The notes under the pieces are model-generated. The model had not been told where the DNA came from, searched no databases, and worked only from the letters and a program-made list of their open reading frames with translations. A stretch of 64,000 nt of DNA from assembly GCA_039820545.1 (NCBI GenBank), contig JBCBPW010000029.1:8480-72479 (forward strand), given 5' to 3'. This stretch comes from JALEFZ01 sp039820545 (GTDB taxonomy: Bacteria; Bacteroidota; Bacteroidia; J057). Positions 23,958-33,582 of this stretch are shown here, in pieces; position 1 is the stretch's first letter; each line of letters begins with the position of its first letter. The translations under genes were made by a program, and so were the position numbers.

Positions 23958-25817
23958 CTAAGCCGCTTCTACCAGATCTTTCTCTACGCGCAAGTTATTG
24001 ATGATAAACTCCTGACGATCGGGTGTATTCTTGCCCATGTAGTAGGTGAGGAGCTTCTTCAATTCTGTATCCTTCTGAAGCATTACTGGGCGTAAGCGAA
24101 TATCCTCTCCAATAAACTGCTCAAATTCATCTGGGGAAATCTCTCCCAGTCCCTTAAATCGGGTAATCTCAGGCTTCCCTCTCAGCTCATTTATGGCGGA
24201 TTGCTTCTCTTCCTCTGAATAGCAGTAAATCGTTTTTTGCTTATTTCTCACGCGGAAAAGCGGGGTATCCAATATGTAAAGGTGGCCACCACGTACTAGA
24301 TCAGGGAAAAACTGAAGGAAGAATGTCAGCAGCAGCAGTCGGATATGCATCCCATCCACATCTGCATCGGTAGCGATGACGACATTATTGTAGCGCAGGC
24401 CATCTATCCCATCTTCTATGTGGAGGGCATGCTGCAAGAGATTAAACTCTTCGTTTTCATACACGACTTTCTTCGTCAGGCCGAAGCAGTTCAAAGGCTT
24501 CCCACGCAGCGAAAATACGGCTTGAGTTTCTACATTTCGTGCTTTGGTAATAGAACCACTGGCCGAGTCACCCTCCGTGATGAACAGGGTCGTTGCCAGC
24601 TTTTTCTCTTCTTTGCCACGCTTATCGGACATGTGTACGCGACAGTCACGAAGCTTTTTATTGTGAAGATTCGCTTTCTTTGCGCGCTTATTGGCGAGCT
24701 TCTTGATCCCTGCGATTTCCTTCCGTTCCTTCTCAGACTGCTCGATGCGCTTTTTCATCGCGTCTGCTACTTGCGGATGCTTGTGCAGGTAGTCGTCTAG
24801 CTCCTTTCCGATGAAGTCATTGACAAAGGTACGGACTGTAGGCCCCTTGGGACCGATATTTTGCGATCCTAAACGGGTTTTGGTCTGTGACTCGAAGATC
24901 GGTTCTTGCACGCGGACGGCAACTGCTGAGATGATCGAGGCACGAATATCGGTCGTATCGTAGGTTTTATTAAAGTGCTTACGGATGGTATTGACGATGG
25001 CTTCGCGAAAAGCCTGGAGGTGGGTCCCCCCTTGAGAAGTATATTGCCCATTGACAAAGGAGTAATACTCTTCTCCATAATTGTTGCCGTGCGTCATCGC
25101 GACCTCTATGTCGTGCCCCTTCATATGAATGATTGGGTAGCGCATATTCTCCTGATCGGCCTTCTCGCTAAGTAGATCTAACAGTCCATTCTTCGAATAG
25201 TAGCGTTCACCATTGAAATAAATAGAAAGACCTGCATTCAGATAAGTATAGTTCCTGACCTGATTGACGATGTAGTCTGCGATGAACCGAAAGTTTTTGA
25301 AAATACCTGGATCGGGCCGAAAGATCGTGGTAGTTCCGTTAGCAGCATCCGTTTTCTTGATCCTATGATCCTTGGTGATATTCCCCTGCTCAAACTCTGC
25401 CACTTTCATTCTTCCCTCTCGCACAGATTCTACCCGAAAATAGGTCGAAAGTGCGTTTACAGCTTTGGTACCCACACCGTTTAGCCCCACTGCTTTGGTA
25501 AAAGCCTCAGAATCGTATTTCCCCCCTGTATTGATTTTGGAGACACAGTCAATCACCTTTCCCAATGGAATGCCTCGACCATAGTCTCGTACACGTACCT
25601 CTCCATCCTTCACATCGATCTCAATCTTTTTTCCATTGCCCATCATGTGCTCATCAATAGAGTTGTCGATGATCTCCTTGATCAGGATATAGATCCCATC
25701 ATCTTGGGATGAACCATCCCCTAGCTTTCCGATGTACATCCCTGGACGAAGACGAATGTGTTCTTTCCAATCCAGTGACTTGATACTATCTTCATTATAA
25801 ATTGGTGCGCCTGCCAT
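23958..25817 (-). CDS. parE: DNA topoisomerase IV subunit B (GyrB/ParE type II topoisomerase ATPase)
   Basis: GHKL-ATPase subunit of a type II topoisomerase that decatenates chromosomes with ParC. Seen in order: HIRLRPGMYIGKLGDG; the ATP-binding motif EIIDNSIDEHMMG; RDYGRGIPLG; GLNGVGTKAVNALS; the transducer lysine region in QSGGTH-like QYTSQGGTHLQAF; the TOPRIM motif LFITEGDSASGS; and DADVDGMHIRLLLLTFF with the metal-binding aspartates. The 619-residue length and the pattern of the C-terminal TOPRIM half fit the ParE-like form of this phylum rather than GyrB. The start at 25817 (MAGAPIYNEDSIKSLDWKEH) is the natural one. parC is not next to it in this window. Confidence 0.92.
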   Translation of the reverse strand: MAGAPIYNEDSIKSLDWKEHIRLRPGMYIGKLGDGSSQDDGIYILIKEIIDNSIDEHMMGNGKKIEIDVKDGEVRVRDYGRGIPLGKVIDCVSKINTGGKYDSEAFTKAVGLNGVGTKAVNALSTYFRVESVREGRMKVAEFEQGNITKDHRIKKTDAANGTTTIFRPDPGIFKNFRFIADYIVNQVRNYTYLNAGLSIYFNGERYYSKNGLLDLLSEKADQENMRYPIIHMKGHDIEVAMTHGNNYGEEYYSFVNGQYTSQGGTHLQAFREAIVNTIRKHFNKTYDTTDIRASIISAVAVRVQEPIFESQTKTRLGSQNIGPKGPTVRTFVNDFIGKELDDYLHKHPQVADAMKKRIEQSEKERKEIAGIKKLANKRAKKANLHNKKLRDCRVHMSDKRGKEEKKLATTLFITEGDSASGSITKARNVETQAVFSLRGKPLNCFGLTKKVVYENEEFNLLQHALHIEDGIDGLRYNNVVIATDADVDGMHIRLLLLTFFLQFFPDLVRGGHLYILDTPLFRVRNKQKTIYCYSEEEKQSAINELRGKPEITRFKGLGEISPDEFEQFIGEDIRLRPVMLQKDTELKKLLTYYMGKNTPDRQEFIINNLRVEKDLVEAA

Positions 25818-26255
25818 ATATGATTTGATCTCTTGAATGCTGGAAGAATAAAAGTCAGCGTTTTTTGCAGGTATGTCTCGATATTCTTTTTGAATTTAAT
25901 GGCTTTAGAGAAATAGTCTCGCTTACCAAGGATAAACCCCACTCAAAAACAATGGACTACAAAATCTGATTTTATTAGTATAATGAAATTTAAATCAAGT
26001 TCAGATTACTGCAAAATAAAATTATGCTAAAAATAAAAGCACAGCAAATTTATTACGCAGTTTTTGTGATGATTGTTAGTAATTGGGGGTAATTTGTGGA
26101 TAACCTTATAGAGCATTACGAAATGTGATTGTTCATCACCTATGCATTGTTCTAAAACTTATCTTACAACTTATGCGTTTAAAAGGTTAAATTTGCCAAA
26201 GGTTACCTGAAAAAGGAATCAAACTTATATTCCTTTGGTCTCAAAATATAGAATC
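25818..26255. other. Divergent intergenic region between parE and the IscA-like gene
   Basis: A/T-rich spacer with no convincing ORF. It contains a -7-like TAAATTTG at 26188-26195, about 60 bases before the IscA-like ATG, and one perfect DnaA-box-type nonamer (TTATCCACA on the minus strand, 26095-26103). A single box is not evidence of an origin. Confidence 0.45.
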
Positions 26256-26594
26256 ATGACAGATGCAATGATCAAAGTTTCCGACGCTGCTTTTGACCAC
26301 ATCCGAACACTTAGAGTAGAAGAAGGGTATGATGAAACCTATGGACTACGCGTGAGTGTCGATGGAGGTGGATGTAGCGGACTGATGTACAAACTCGATT
26401 TTGACAATACAGAAAAGCCTGGTGACCAAGTCATCGAAGACAAGGGCATCAAAATTTTTGTAAGTATGAAAAGCTTACTCTTCCTCGTAGGTACAGAGCT
26501 GGATTATACGGGAGGATTGCAAGGTAAGGGATTCCATTTCTCCAACCCCAACGCATCCCGTACTTGCGCTTGTGGAGAGAGTTTCTCTGTATAG
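26256..26594 (+). CDS. HesB/IscA-family iron-sulfur cluster assembly protein
   Basis: A-type carrier that accepts and delivers Fe-S clusters in the cytoplasm. The three family cysteines are present: Cys40 in GGGCSGLMYKLDF, and Cys104 and Cys106 in TCACGESF at the C-terminus. The ATG at 26256 (MTDAMIKVSDAAFDH) gives 112 residues, the usual length. An upstream in-frame TTG at 26235 adds only seven residues and is unlikely. No suf or isc genes are adjacent, so whether it is SufA, IscA or ErpA cannot be decided. It is followed by a terminator before the acylase gene. Confidence 0.93.
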   Translation: MTDAMIKVSDAAFDHIRTLRVEEGYDETYGLRVSVDGGGCSGLMYKLDFDNTEKPGDQVIEDKGIKIFVSMKSLLFLVGTELDYTGGLQGKGFHFSNPNASRTCACGESFSV

Positions 26595-26764
26595 GTAGGT
26601 ACTGCCAGTCTCATCTCGGGTGTCATCACGTGTGATTGTGTAATGATTGTTTTGGGTTTGCTTCTACAATCTCTGATGGGTATAGATTCCCAACACAGAT
26701 TCTAGGGATGGACAGAAACCATGCCATTGAATATAAAATCACGCATGATAGGTCTCGACAAATT

Positions 26765-26796
26765 AAGTCACTTCTGTAAAAGGAGTGGCTTTTTTC
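26765..26796 (+). terminator. Rho-independent terminator
   Basis: The stem AAGTCACTTC (26765-26774) pairs with GGAGTGGCTT (26782-26791), with wobbles, a 7-base loop and a T6 run. It lies about 170 bases after the IscA-like gene and just before the acylase start. Confidence 0.7.
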
Positions 26797-26863
26797 ATGT
26801 TTGACTCCTTTTTTCGATATTCGCATTTGTCTTACCACACTTACTACTAACTCCTTTGGCCAC

Positions 26864-29323
26864 ATGCGTTGGTTAAAATTCATTTTGGGTCTTTCATTGA
26901 CCGTCACACTCGCTGTCACCCTGATGTATCCACTGGATATTGCCCCATTCGCTTTGGGCAAGTTCCTAGACCCTTTTTCTGGATTCTGGCAGAATGCTCG
27001 TATACAGACTGCTTCTGAAATAGCGATTGAAGGACTCACCACCTCTGCAGATGTCACATACGACGAACGAGGCGTGGCACATATCTTTGCCCAAAATGAC
27101 AGAGACCTTTATTTTCTCCAAGGCTACACAACAGCCAAGGATCGTCTCTGGCAAATGGAGTTTCAAGTGATGGCAGCAGCAGGTCGCCTGACAGAGATTG
27201 TAGGAAGAGGGCCAGAAGATGCGGTTTTGAATCTAGATAGGACAAACAGAAGGAAAGGGCTGCCTTTTGCGGCGGAACGTGCATTGGAACTGATGCGCCA
27301 GGATGAAGTCACCTGGACAGCCATTAGTTCATATTCAGACGGAGTCAACGCTTACATCCAAAGCCTCAAACCCTATGATTATCCTATTGAATACAAGATT
27401 TTGGGATACGCACCAGAGCCTTGGTCTCCCTTTAAGTCTGCTCTCCTCCAAAAGTATATGGCCAATACTCTAACGGGAGGGACAAGTGACATCGAAAATA
27501 CCAATGCTTTAGCAGTTTGGGGGAAAGAAGTATTTGACATTCTCTATCCCGAGTATCCCGTAGCTCAAGAACCTATTGTCCCTAAATACACCCGCTTTAG
27601 AAGGAGAGATTTCAATCGTCCCCCACCTCCACCATTAGACTATTATCCCGATTCTCTCTTCCTCAATGCAGGGGAGACAGAACCTAAAGATCCAGATGAG
27701 GCGATTCTAGGGTCTAACAACTGGGCGGTCAGCGGTCGAAAGTCTGCTACAGGTTATCCTATGCTAGCCAATGACCCTCATTTGGGACTCAACCTGCCCT
27801 CTATCTGGTATGAAATACAGCTGAGTACACCCGATGTCAATGCCTATGGTGTTTCCTTGCCTGGGGCACCTGCGATCATCATCGGATTCAATGATTCGAT
27901 TTCATGGGGAGCGACAAATGGTACCCAGGACGTCCTGGATTATTACACCATCACGTTCAGAAACGAGCAAGCACAGGAGTACCTGTATGATGGAGAGTGG
28001 CTCCCTGTGCGCAACCGAATCGAAACACACAAAATCAAGGGCGAGGCCCCTTTCCTCGATACGGTCCGTTACACCCATATCGGACCCGTCATGTACGACG
28101 AAAACTTCAAACCCAAGCCGATGCCATTGGCCGTACGCTGGATGGCGCATGAGCCTTCCAACGAGCTACTGGCCTTCCATAGGTTGAATCGTGCCCATAA
28201 CTACGAAGAGTATGTAGCGGCGTTCGAGACCTATCTCTGCCCTGCCCAAAACTTCGTGTTTGCCTCCACCTCAGGAGACATCGCCATCTGGCAGCATGGG
28301 CAGTTTGTAAATAAGTGGAACCAACAGGGCCGATTTGTCCTAGACGGGTCAAGGAAAGACCATATGTGGGGCGAATACATCCCAAGAGAGCAGATTCCCC
28401 ATGTACTGAATCCTGATCAGGGCTTTGTACAATCTGCCAATCAGCATCCGACATCCCCCTATTATCCCTACTACTACAACGGCCGATTCGAGCCTTACAG
28501 AGGACGCCGTATCCAAGCTCTGTTAGCATCGAAGGATACCCTCACCTTTGAGGATATGCGGGCTTTTCATATGGACAATTTTGCCATTGGTGCTTCAGAG
28601 GTATTGCCGACGCTGCTGAGCTTGCTGGACACGACACAGTTCATGCAACAGGATCAGAAAGTCTATGAGGTGCTGAAAGCGTGGGATTATCAATACGATG
28701 CAGATCAAATCGCTCCGACGATTTATGATATATGGTGGCGCATCTTGTATCGGGCCATCTGGAATGATGAGTTTGAGCCTCTAGCAGAGCGAGACATCCT
28801 GATCAATTCCCCTAATTCTAGTACAACAGTACAGATCCTGCGCGACAGCAGCGAATTTACCTTCTATAATGAGCTAGGTGATACAACGAAGCGTACCCGC
28901 GAACAGCTCGTCAACTATACTTTCAATCGTATGGTGACCGAGCTAAATGAAGCATATCCAGAAGAAGTAGATCAACAATGGGGACAGAGTCGTCAGACAG
29001 ACATTCGTCACCTTAGCCGTGTGCTCACCTCCTTTAGTCGCCTCGGGCTAGAGACCAGTGGCACGCGCCGCGTCCTCAATGCTACAGGCCGCTACCGAGG
29101 GCCGAGTTGGCGGATGATCGTGATGATGGGACCTGAAGTCAAAGGGTACGGCGTGTATCCTGGCGGTCAAAGTGGTCATCCCGGAGATGCCGACTATGAT
29201 GGTTTCATCGACAAGTGGATGGAAGGCAATTACTACGAGCTGCGCTTTATGCGTAACCCGCAGGACGGCGCAAAAGAAGCAGATGCACGAATCACCTACC
29301 GACCTACTGAGACAGAGGAGTAA
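26864..29323 (+). CDS. Penicillin acylase family Ntn-hydrolase
   Basis: Periplasmic amidohydrolase (penicillin G acylase/aculeacin/AHL-acylase superfamily) made as a precursor and cut autocatalytically into alpha and beta chains. The N-terminal hydrophobic segment (LKFILGLSLTVTLAVTLMYP) serves as signal or anchor. The alpha region has VTYDERGVAHIFAQNDRDLY and FLQGYTTAKDRLWQMEF. The autocleavage site is Gly-Ser284 in LGSNNWAVSGRKSATG, whose Ser becomes the N-terminal nucleophile. MLANDPHLGLNLPSIWYEI and a late GQSGHPGDADYDGFIDKWM follow. The ATG at 26864 is preferred over an upstream in-frame TTG at 26801 that adds 21 residues before the signal peptide. The substrate is unknown. Degradation of N-acyl compounds is plausible. 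Confidence 0.93.
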   Translation: MRWLKFILGLSLTVTLAVTLMYPLDIAPFALGKFLDPFSGFWQNARIQTASEIAIEGLTTSADVTYDERGVAHIFAQNDRDLYFLQGYTTAKDRLWQMEFQVMAAAGRLTEIVGRGPEDAVLNLDRTNRRKGLPFAAERALELMRQDEVTWTAISSYSDGVNAYIQSLKPYDYPIEYKILGYAPEPWSPFKSALLQKYMANTLTGGTSDIENTNALAVWGKEVFDILYPEYPVAQEPIVPKYTRFRRRDFNRPPPPPLDYYPDSLFLNAGETEPKDPDEAILGSNNWAVSGRKSATGYPMLANDPHLGLNLPSIWYEIQLSTPDVNAYGVSLPGAPAIIIGFNDSISWGATNGTQDVLDYYTITFRNEQAQEYLYDGEWLPVRNRIETHKIKGEAPFLDTVRYTHIGPVMYDENFKPKPMPLAVRWMAHEPSNELLAFHRLNRAHNYEEYVAAFETYLCPAQNFVFASTSGDIAIWQHGQFVNKWNQQGRFVLDGSRKDHMWGEYIPREQIPHVLNPDQGFVQSANQHPTSPYYPYYYNGRFEPYRGRRIQALLASKDTLTFEDMRAFHMDNFAIGASEVLPTLLSLLDTTQFMQQDQKVYEVLKAWDYQYDADQIAPTIYDIWWRILYRAIWNDEFEPLAERDILINSPNSSTTVQILRDSSEFTFYNELGDTTKRTREQLVNYTFNRMVTELNEAYPEEVDQQWGQSRQTDIRHLSRVLTSFSRLGLETSGTRRVLNATGRYRGPSWRMIVMMGPEVKGYGVYPGGQSGHPGDADYDGFIDKWMEGNYYELRFMRNPQDGAKEADARITYRPTETEE

Positions 29324-29379
29324 TATCCAGCTAGTTATAGACTAGCAATCAAACCATTGACAATCCGTTAGCTGAAAAT

Positions 29380-29796
29380 ATGAGATTTCTTATTCGCTTT
29401 TTGCTCATGGCCCTGGTGGGTTATCTCTTCGGATCTTACGCCCCCCAGTGGTCTCTGTGGCCCATCTTTGTTGGAGGAATTTTGATCGGCGTACTATTGA
29501 GCCGTCAAAAGAAAAAGCGCCAGTTCGGTAAGCGAAAAATGCCTCGGACCTATGCTTTCTGGGCAGGGTTTGCGGCTATGTTTTTGCTATGGGGAGGAAT
29601 GGCTTACTGGCTGGATCAGCAAAATGGAGGCATCCTCAGCGCAAAAGTTGGCCAGATTGTATTCGCCAGCAGTAGCCTGGGGACCTCTTCAGATATCGGG
29701 ACGATCATGGTTTTGATTTCATCCTTGCTGGGAGGCCTTGCAGGAGGGTTCAGTATGATGACGGGAAACTTTTTGGGAGAGGCGATCAAGAGCTAA
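29380..29796 (+). CDS. Small integral membrane protein
   Basis: 138 residues with about four hydrophobic helices: ~3-20 (LIRFLLMALVGYLFG), ~25-42 (WPIFVGGILIGVLL), ~62-80 (FWAGFAAMFLLWGGMAYWL) and ~105-130 (IGTIMVLISSLLGGLAGGF). A strongly basic cytoplasmic loop (RQKKKRQFGKRKMPR) lies between helices two and three. No family is recognised. It begins 56 bases after the penicillin-acylase gene in the same direction and may be co-transcribed with it. Confidence 0.75.
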   Translation: MRFLIRFLLMALVGYLFGSYAPQWSLWPIFVGGILIGVLLSRQKKKRQFGKRKMPRTYAFWAGFAAMFLLWGGMAYWLDQQNGGILSAKVGQIVFASSSLGTSSDIGTIMVLISSLLGGLAGGFSMMTGNFLGEAIKS

Positions 29797-29902
29797 ATCA
29801 GGCTATACAGACTACAGACGTAGGGAAGCCAGGCGTGAGATAAAATAGGTTGTATAGCCCAAACTTTAAGCATGGGACTAAACTCCACATGCTGTATAGT
29901 AC

Positions 29903-29985
29903 TGTCCCTTCAGGACAATGAATCAGCACTAAACCCTGAAAGGGTGGCATCCTACAGGCTAGTGGTTTCAACCCTAGACTACAGG
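29903..29985. repeat. Hairpin-rich intergenic element, candidate dispersed repeat
   Basis: Three hairpins follow each other closely: TGTCC-cttca-GGACA (29903-29917), ACCCT-gaa-AGGGT (29933-29945) and CTAG-t-GGTT-tc-AACC-CTAG (29959-29977, one bulged base). The last is flanked by the direct repeats CTACAGG (29952-29958 and 29979-29985). This compact architecture is typical of short non-autonomous or REP-like repeats, but no second copy is present in the window. Confidence 0.45.
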
Positions 29986-30060
29986 ATTAATTTCTACCAC
30001 CCCATTTCTTATGACCTCTTATTCATTCCCCTAAAAAAACCTATCCTCATTCTCCCCCAT

Positions 30061-30951
30061 CTATCCCTGCTTCTCCATATATTTCTTCCAATAACGCAAC
30101 AATCCAGCGACACTCATCCAGGCAGGATTAGCAGCCTCATACATGGGAATCTCACGCTCGGGAACACCCGCATCACGTAACTCTTTTGCAGCAAATGCTT
30201 GGAACTTAGGTGTCACCTCGGCAGGGGAAGTTCCTGCTTCAAAATAAGGTTTCATCCATGCCTTCCAGCCTTGCAGCCGCTCCGACAACTCCTCAAAGTG
30301 CGCCTGAACATCCGTCACCTCTCCATAGTGAGTGAGATAGAGCTTTTGGGGATCAAGGGATAAAATTCGCTGAATGGATCGCTCCCAAGCTTCTATATCA
30401 ATATCTGGCGGGGGACAAGGGGGGACGACTGGGCCTAAATTTACTCTACAACCCGCGACATCTCCTGTAAATATCTCTTCTCCTATCTGCCATGCAATGT
30501 GATGACTCGCATGTCCAGGGGTATGTAATGCCTTGAACGTATGGTCTCCGACTTGAACTTCACTTTCATCCTCTACACTGATCAACTGATCTGCGGGGAT
30601 GGCATGCATTTCTCCCCAAAGGCTTTCCATTTCCTCACCATAAATCCGCTTAGCGGAGTTGTAAAGTTTGGTGGGGTCCAGCATGTGCTTGTATCCGAAG
30701 GGGTGTACATAGACCTTGGCACCAGTCTCCGCAAATGCCCAAGCACCGCCCGCATGGTCAAAGTGGATGTGCGTCAAAAAAACATGTTGGATGTCTGCGG
30801 GGGTGTAACCATGGGTGGCAAGCCCTTTCTTCAGCATCTCAAAAGTGGAGTGGGGTCCTGTTTCGACTAAAACAGGACCTTCAGATGTTTCTACCAAAAA
30901 GGAAGCAATGGCAGATTCTACCTTAAAATGTAGGTCTAGCGTATGTACCAT
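30061..30951 (-). CDS. MBL-fold metallo-hydrolase
   Basis: Metallo-beta-lactamase-superfamily hydrolase, 296 residues, cytoplasmic by lack of a signal. The metal-binding motif is THIHFDHAGG (His61, His63, Asp65, His66). Later ligands are the His in LHTPGHASHH and the Asp in EEIFTGDVAG, with a final His in YLTHYGEV. The pattern resembles glyoxalase-II/lactonase-like subfamilies. The C-terminal ~80 residues (ELSERLQGWKAWM, AAKELRDAGVPEREIPMYEAANPAW) form a helical extension. An imperfect 15-base palindrome (ATCAAT-TAT-ATTGAT, 30982-30996) lies just upstream. The substrate is unknown. Confidence 0.9.
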   Translation of the reverse strand: MVHTLDLHFKVESAIASFLVETSEGPVLVETGPHSTFEMLKKGLATHGYTPADIQHVFLTHIHFDHAGGAWAFAETGAKVYVHPFGYKHMLDPTKLYNSAKRIYGEEMESLWGEMHAIPADQLISVEDESEVQVGDHTFKALHTPGHASHHIAWQIGEEIFTGDVAGCRVNLGPVVPPCPPPDIDIEAWERSIQRILSLDPQKLYLTHYGEVTDVQAHFEELSERLQGWKAWMKPYFEAGTSPAEVTPKFQAFAAKELRDAGVPEREIPMYEAANPAWMSVAGLLRYWKKYMEKQG

Positions 30952-30981
30952 AGAAGTCAGTCAAATGTGTGCCACCAATAT

Positions 30982-30996
30982 ATCAATTATATTGAT
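30982..30996. promoter_or_regulatory. Palindrome upstream of the MBL-fold gene
   Basis: ATCAAT-TAT-ATTGAT lies 31-45 bases before the ATG at 30951 and just past the stop of the next gene upstream. It is a possible operator, or chance in A/T-rich DNA. Confidence 0.25.
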
Positions 30997-31014
30997 CTGA
31001 GGCATTTTCAACTG

Positions 31015-33342
31015 CTACTCTATGACTAATTTTCTGACGATGCGCTGTCCTTTGGCTTTGATTTCAATCAGATAGATCCCAGGGGCTACACCTTGTAAAT
31101 CATATGTTTGTGTCATTCCCATCATTTCGCTTTGTCGCATCCCTTGACCGAGTGCATTGAGCAAGCGAATCTCTTTCACAGCACCCAGGAGTTGCTCTCC
31201 TTCAAATGTGATGTTGACGATGTCCTGTGTAGGGTTGGGGTAGATATTGACAGCCTGGGCTAGATTGAGATTGGGAATGAATGTGGTAGTTGTATCTACT
31301 GGATTTCCTCCACTGCCTGTGGTATCAATAGTGGTAGGTCCGCAGAAGGTCGGCGCAGCTCCCATCTTCAATAAGATCAAGCCGCCATTTTCATTTCCTA
31401 TCACAAAAGTCGGATCTCCAGAACCATCGAGATCTGCTACAGCAGGAGAAAGTCCTCCCCTCAAGTATCGCTCTAGTACCGTGTCTGCTCCCGTAAGAGG
31501 TTGGGTCAGTCCCAATGCAGCATCTTTGTACACTTCCAAGAATCCTCCTGAGCCTCCAACGATCAAGTCGAGTGAACCACTTTTATCGACATCAAATAGC
31601 TGGGGACGTACGACAGTAAAGGTATCTCGGGCGATCTGAGAGAAAAACTGTACATCACCATATTTGTCTTGCTCTTTTTGTAAGGTAAAATTATTGGCGT
31701 CTCCTACGTTTTTATAAAATGTCACGCGTCCCAAGAAGCTCCCAAAGAAAAGGTCCAAATCTCCATCATTGTCAATATCAGATAAGGTAGGATTGGAAGA
31801 AGAACTCAAGAACACAGGGTTACTATTCTGATCAAATAAAAACTGTGAAGGATCTAATACGAATTGGACGGTCTGTCCAGGGCCTGCTAGATTGTTGAAG
31901 CGATAAATCCGTCCATTGCTGGCACCAATCAGCATGTCCACATCATTGTCCCCATCCAAGTCACCAAAGGCAGGAACTGTATTGATGATGAAAGGGAAGT
32001 TTTGGCTGAAGCTCATGTAGTCACGCGTCTTGAGCTGGAAGGCAGGCTGGGTAGCGGTACCTATATTCTCGTAGAGGTGCAGCTCTGTAGAACCACGAAT
32101 CGTATCTCCCACTTTAAAATTAGACACAAAATTCCCGACGATGATGTCGAGCTTTCCATCTCCATTATAGTCGAAGAATGCAGGAGCCGAATTGGTCCCC
32201 GCGTCGATATGGTCATTCACCATAAAGGTTCGATCTCGCTGCTGCCAAATAGGCGCCGCATTGGTTCCTTCATTCTCAAACCAACTCATGCCCTTGACAT
32301 TTTCGATGGAGGTCGGATCGGGGTTTTTAGGAGCAGAAACTAGGTCCTTGAGCCCATCCTGGTTCACATCTACCCAGTAATTTGCCACATAATTCCAGAC
32401 ACGAATCGAATCTCCATTACCTGGGTATCCGTAGATCGCATCCATGACGATGGGATCTTCTGTAGGCCCTGCGCTGATCGCAAGGTTGGATCGATTGGTC
32501 CCGATATCTCCCAGTAGCATATCCATGAACCCATCGCCATTGTGGTCAAACATCATCAGAGTGGTACCTGCATGACGCGTATTTGTGGGAGAAGGGCGAT
32601 TGATGGGCTGACAAGCAAATGAAGTCGTATCAGGAAAAAAGAGTGAGTCGTTGGATGTATACTCGTTAAAGTGCCCCCAGCATGATGTCACCTTTTGGTA
32701 CATCAATGAATCACAATTCCCCATCGTCTCCATGGAGAGATTGCGGTACCACGTCAAGCGGTTGAACCCAACCTGCGTCGCGATGATGTCTATGTCACCG
32801 TCAAAATCTACATCTCCAATCGCAGGCACATCTCCCTTACTCATGCTGACTAGCTCCTGGCCTCCACTTGCATCCTCTGCAAACAGAATCGAATCCACCA
32901 ATATGAATCCGATAGAATCTTCACATGCTTGGTACCCTTGGTAGACTCTGAACCGATTGCCCCCGCCTGAGATACAAAATAGATCGGCGATCGAATCTTT
33001 GTTATAGTCAATGAACATCCCTTCTTGCCGACACTCACAATTGGCGAAATTTGCTTCATACTTAGGCGCATATTCGTAATCGCCATTGCCCATGTTCATA
33101 AGGGGAATAAAAATCAATCGCTGGAAGATGGAGCCTTCGTCCATGACGACAATATCTTCTCTTCCATCCATATTAAAGTCTATGTTTGATACCTTGGGAT
33201 TGTCAATTCCTCCTGTCCAAGGATAGGCAAGAAGCGTCCCATCTATTTCCCTGACCTCAATGTCATTTCTCAACTGCAACTGCTGGCCCCATAGGGAAGT
33301 GGAGAACAGCAACAGGAAGGCATAAACTACTCCATTTTTCAT
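31015..33342 (-). CDS. FG-GAP/VCBS repeat protein with T9SS type A sorting tail
   Basis: Secreted beta-propeller-type protein. The signal peptide (VVYAFLLLFSTSLWGQQ) follows the ATG at 33342. An upstream ATG at 33366 adds eight polar residues before the signal and is less likely. Repeated calcium-binding FG-GAP-like units are visible: DFNMDGREDIVV, DVDFDGDIDIIA, DHNGDGFMDMLLGD, DYNGDGKLDIIVGN, DLDGDNDVDMLIG, DIDNDGDLDLFFG, DVDKSGSLDLIVG. The last ~75 residues are a type IX sorting tail (VNIYPNPTQDIVNITF, LLNALGQGM, GIYLIEI, IVRKLVIE). It probably acts in surface adhesion or as a scaffold. No enzyme domain is seen. Confidence 0.9.
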   Translation of the reverse strand: MKNGVVYAFLLLFSTSLWGQQLQLRNDIEVREIDGTLLAYPWTGGIDNPKVSNIDFNMDGREDIVVMDEGSIFQRLIFIPLMNMGNGDYEYAPKYEANFANCECRQEGMFIDYNKDSIADLFCISGGGNRFRVYQGYQACEDSIGFILVDSILFAEDASGGQELVSMSKGDVPAIGDVDFDGDIDIIATQVGFNRLTWYRNLSMETMGNCDSLMYQKVTSCWGHFNEYTSNDSLFFPDTTSFACQPINRPSPTNTRHAGTTLMMFDHNGDGFMDMLLGDIGTNRSNLAISAGPTEDPIVMDAIYGYPGNGDSIRVWNYVANYWVDVNQDGLKDLVSAPKNPDPTSIENVKGMSWFENEGTNAAPIWQQRDRTFMVNDHIDAGTNSAPAFFDYNGDGKLDIIVGNFVSNFKVGDTIRGSTELHLYENIGTATQPAFQLKTRDYMSFSQNFPFIINTVPAFGDLDGDNDVDMLIGASNGRIYRFNNLAGPGQTVQFVLDPSQFLFDQNSNPVFLSSSSNPTLSDIDNDGDLDLFFGSFLGRVTFYKNVGDANNFTLQKEQDKYGDVQFFSQIARDTFTVVRPQLFDVDKSGSLDLIVGGSGGFLEVYKDAALGLTQPLTGADTVLERYLRGGLSPAVADLDGSGDPTFVIGNENGGLILLKMGAAPTFCGPTTIDTTGSGGNPVDTTTTFIPNLNLAQAVNIYPNPTQDIVNITFEGEQLLGAVKEIRLLNALGQGMRQSEMMGMTQTYDLQGVAPGIYLIEIKAKGQRIVRKLVIE

Positions 33343-33582
33343 GGTGAAATATTCGTTGACGTTCATTTAAGGGATATTTATAATGATATGATCAATGGAT
33401 AGATGGTTTTCCATAAGTAATAGACGAGACTTGAAGGAATTTCTGATCAAGTCTTCTTATTCATCTATTATAACAAAGTTAGTGTAGATCGACTATGTTT
33501 GGAAATGTAAAAGGAATGCCTGATTTCATCCGTGATGTAGGTTAAATACCTTCCCAAATCAAATGGATAGATGTAGGGTTGC

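Noticed and set aside
26095..26103. Perfect DnaA-box nonamer near parE
   Set aside because: A single 9-base match is expected about once by chance in a window of this size, and no box cluster, A/T-rich unwinding element or dnaA/dnaN gene is present.
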